DNA from: Arthrobacter castelli DSM 16402
GTDB taxonomy: Bacteria; Actinomycetota; Actinomycetes; Actinomycetales; Micrococcaceae
Length of the DNA stretch: 64,000 nucleotides
Assembly: GCF_000430705.1 (NCBI RefSeq)
Contig: NZ_AUMN01000005.1
Location: forward strand, 1 to 64,000
Reading direction: 5' to 3'
The notes below the pieces were generated by a model. That model was not told the origin of the DNA. It made no database searches and saw nothing but the letters and a program-made list of their open reading frames with translations. Both the position numbers and the translations under genes were made by a program. This document shows positions 63,604-64,000 of this stretch, piece after piece. Numbering within the stretch: position 1 is the stretch's first letter; every line of letters begins with the position of its first letter.

Positions 63604-64000
63604 ATGTCACTGGATACCACTCGGCCACGGCACCGCTTATGGCTGCCCGTGTTCGCCGCAGCCACACTGGCGATGACCGGATGCACCGCCACTAACGGAG
63701 AAGGCGGCGGGCAGCAAACCACTGCCAGCGAATCGGCCAGGCCGGGTGGCGGTTCCCAAACCCAGGGCGGCAACGGTGCCGGCAGCAATGGGCAGGACGA
63801 CGGCGGCCAAAGTGGCGGCGGCGATGAAGTAGGTTTCGCCGATATCCCGGGGATCATCGACGACGTTCAACCCTCGGTGGTAACGGTCTTCAACGACCAG
63901 GGCTTGGGCAGCGGTGTCATCTACACCGAGGACGGGCTGATCCTCACCAATGCGCACGTGGTGGGAGAAGCCGAACGCGTGGAAATCGGGTTCGCAGACG
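63604..64000 (+). CDS. HtrA/DegP-like trypsin-fold lipoprotein protease (3' partial)
   Basis: 132 residues up to the window edge, with no stop. A lipoprotein signal (LPVFAAATLAMTGC, Cys near residue 26) is followed by a Gly/Gln/Asn/Ser-rich linker to about residue 75. The trypsin-like domain then begins: VQPSVVTVFNDQGLGSGVIYTEDGLILTNAHVV, where the His is the catalytic-triad base. HtrA proteases degrade misfolded envelope proteins. PDZ domains, if present, lie beyond the window. The start is ATG 63604, after the weak GAGG of TGAGGAGTGCGCCCG. Confidence 0.85.
   Translation, partial: MSLDTTRPRHRLWLPVFAAATLAMTGCTATNGEGGGQQTTASESARPGGGSQTQGGNGAGSNGQDDGGQSGGGDEVGFADIPGIIDDVQPSVVTVFNDQGLGSGVIYTEDGLILTNAHVVGEAERVEIGFAD

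Overview
The window is high-GC DNA, densely packed on both strands, with many ATGA/GTGA start-stop overlaps and strong AGGAGG-type ribosome binding sites. Gene content (FGGY kinase plus erythritol/threitol genes, MocR and SorC regulators, SWIM-SNF2 helicase, FMN-dependent sulfur-type monooxygenases, glutathione-independent formaldehyde dehydrogenase, GerW-like protein in a non-sporulation setting) points to a soil actinobacterium, most likely Micrococcaceae (Arthrobacter and relatives). That placement is an inference from gene content only. No rRNA, tRNA, CRISPR array, prophage or intact transposon was seen.

Layout. 1-4461: end of a PKD-like surface protein, a 2H phosphoesterase, then an XRE-cupin regulator with a ureohydrolase and a TPP-dependent decarboxylase (possible guanidino-compound catabolism). 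4462-7311: a disturbed, more AT-rich stretch. It holds a promoter-driven pair of small genes (secreted Cys-rich protein plus membrane protein) between decayed copies of the TPP gene end and of a small gene whose intact copy lies at 7084. 7353-13413: housekeeping and stress genes (hydrolase, RclA-like reductase, AIM24, MmpS-like protein, Vsr, Phd/PIN toxin-antitoxin, LLM oxidoreductase). 14024-21945: a six-gene operon of a family-5 substrate-binding ABC importer with a DszA/NtaA-type FMN monooxygenase and an SfnB/DszC-type oxidoreductase, probably for organosulfur scavenging. 22060-30372: formaldehyde dehydrogenase, ABC-2 exporter, SNF2 helicase.

30578-35009: MocR regulator divergent from a class III aminotransferase and a CoA-acylating semialdehyde dehydrogenase (beta-alanine-type catabolism). 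35462-39484: D-amino-acid dehydrogenase-like enzyme, TetR plus 14-TM MFS exporter, small acidic protein. 39619-48073: a tetritol locus (FGGY kinase, SorC-family regulator, EltD-like dehydrogenase, polyol permease, DhaKL-type kinase, RpiB-like isomerase, SDR) that can be read as erythritol/threitol to D-erythrulose, D-erythrulose 4-phosphate and D-erythrose 4-phosphate. 48515-56361: a second TetR/MFS pair with a clear operator, racemase, DinB, S51 peptidase-like protein, divergent pantothenate synthetase paralogue, FAD monooxygenase, GerW-like protein.

56420-61516: a FadR-type regulator divergent from a MatC-like dicarboxylate carrier, a family III CoA-transferase and a fused AccD-AccA-type carboxyltransferase. 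No biotin carboxylase or biotin carrier is nearby, so this could be an acyl-CoA-based malonate-type decarboxylation cassette. 61483-63273: TetR and aldo/keto reductase around three GGAA-N5-TTCC dyads. 63319-63486 is a decayed SDR tail, and from 63604 an HtrA-like lipoprotein protease runs off the window.

Other structure: two long palindromes with the same TTGCAA centre (826-861 and 41362-41407), several strong hairpin terminators between convergent genes, and well-spaced promoters at 4968-4996, 12376-12404 and 42560-42587.
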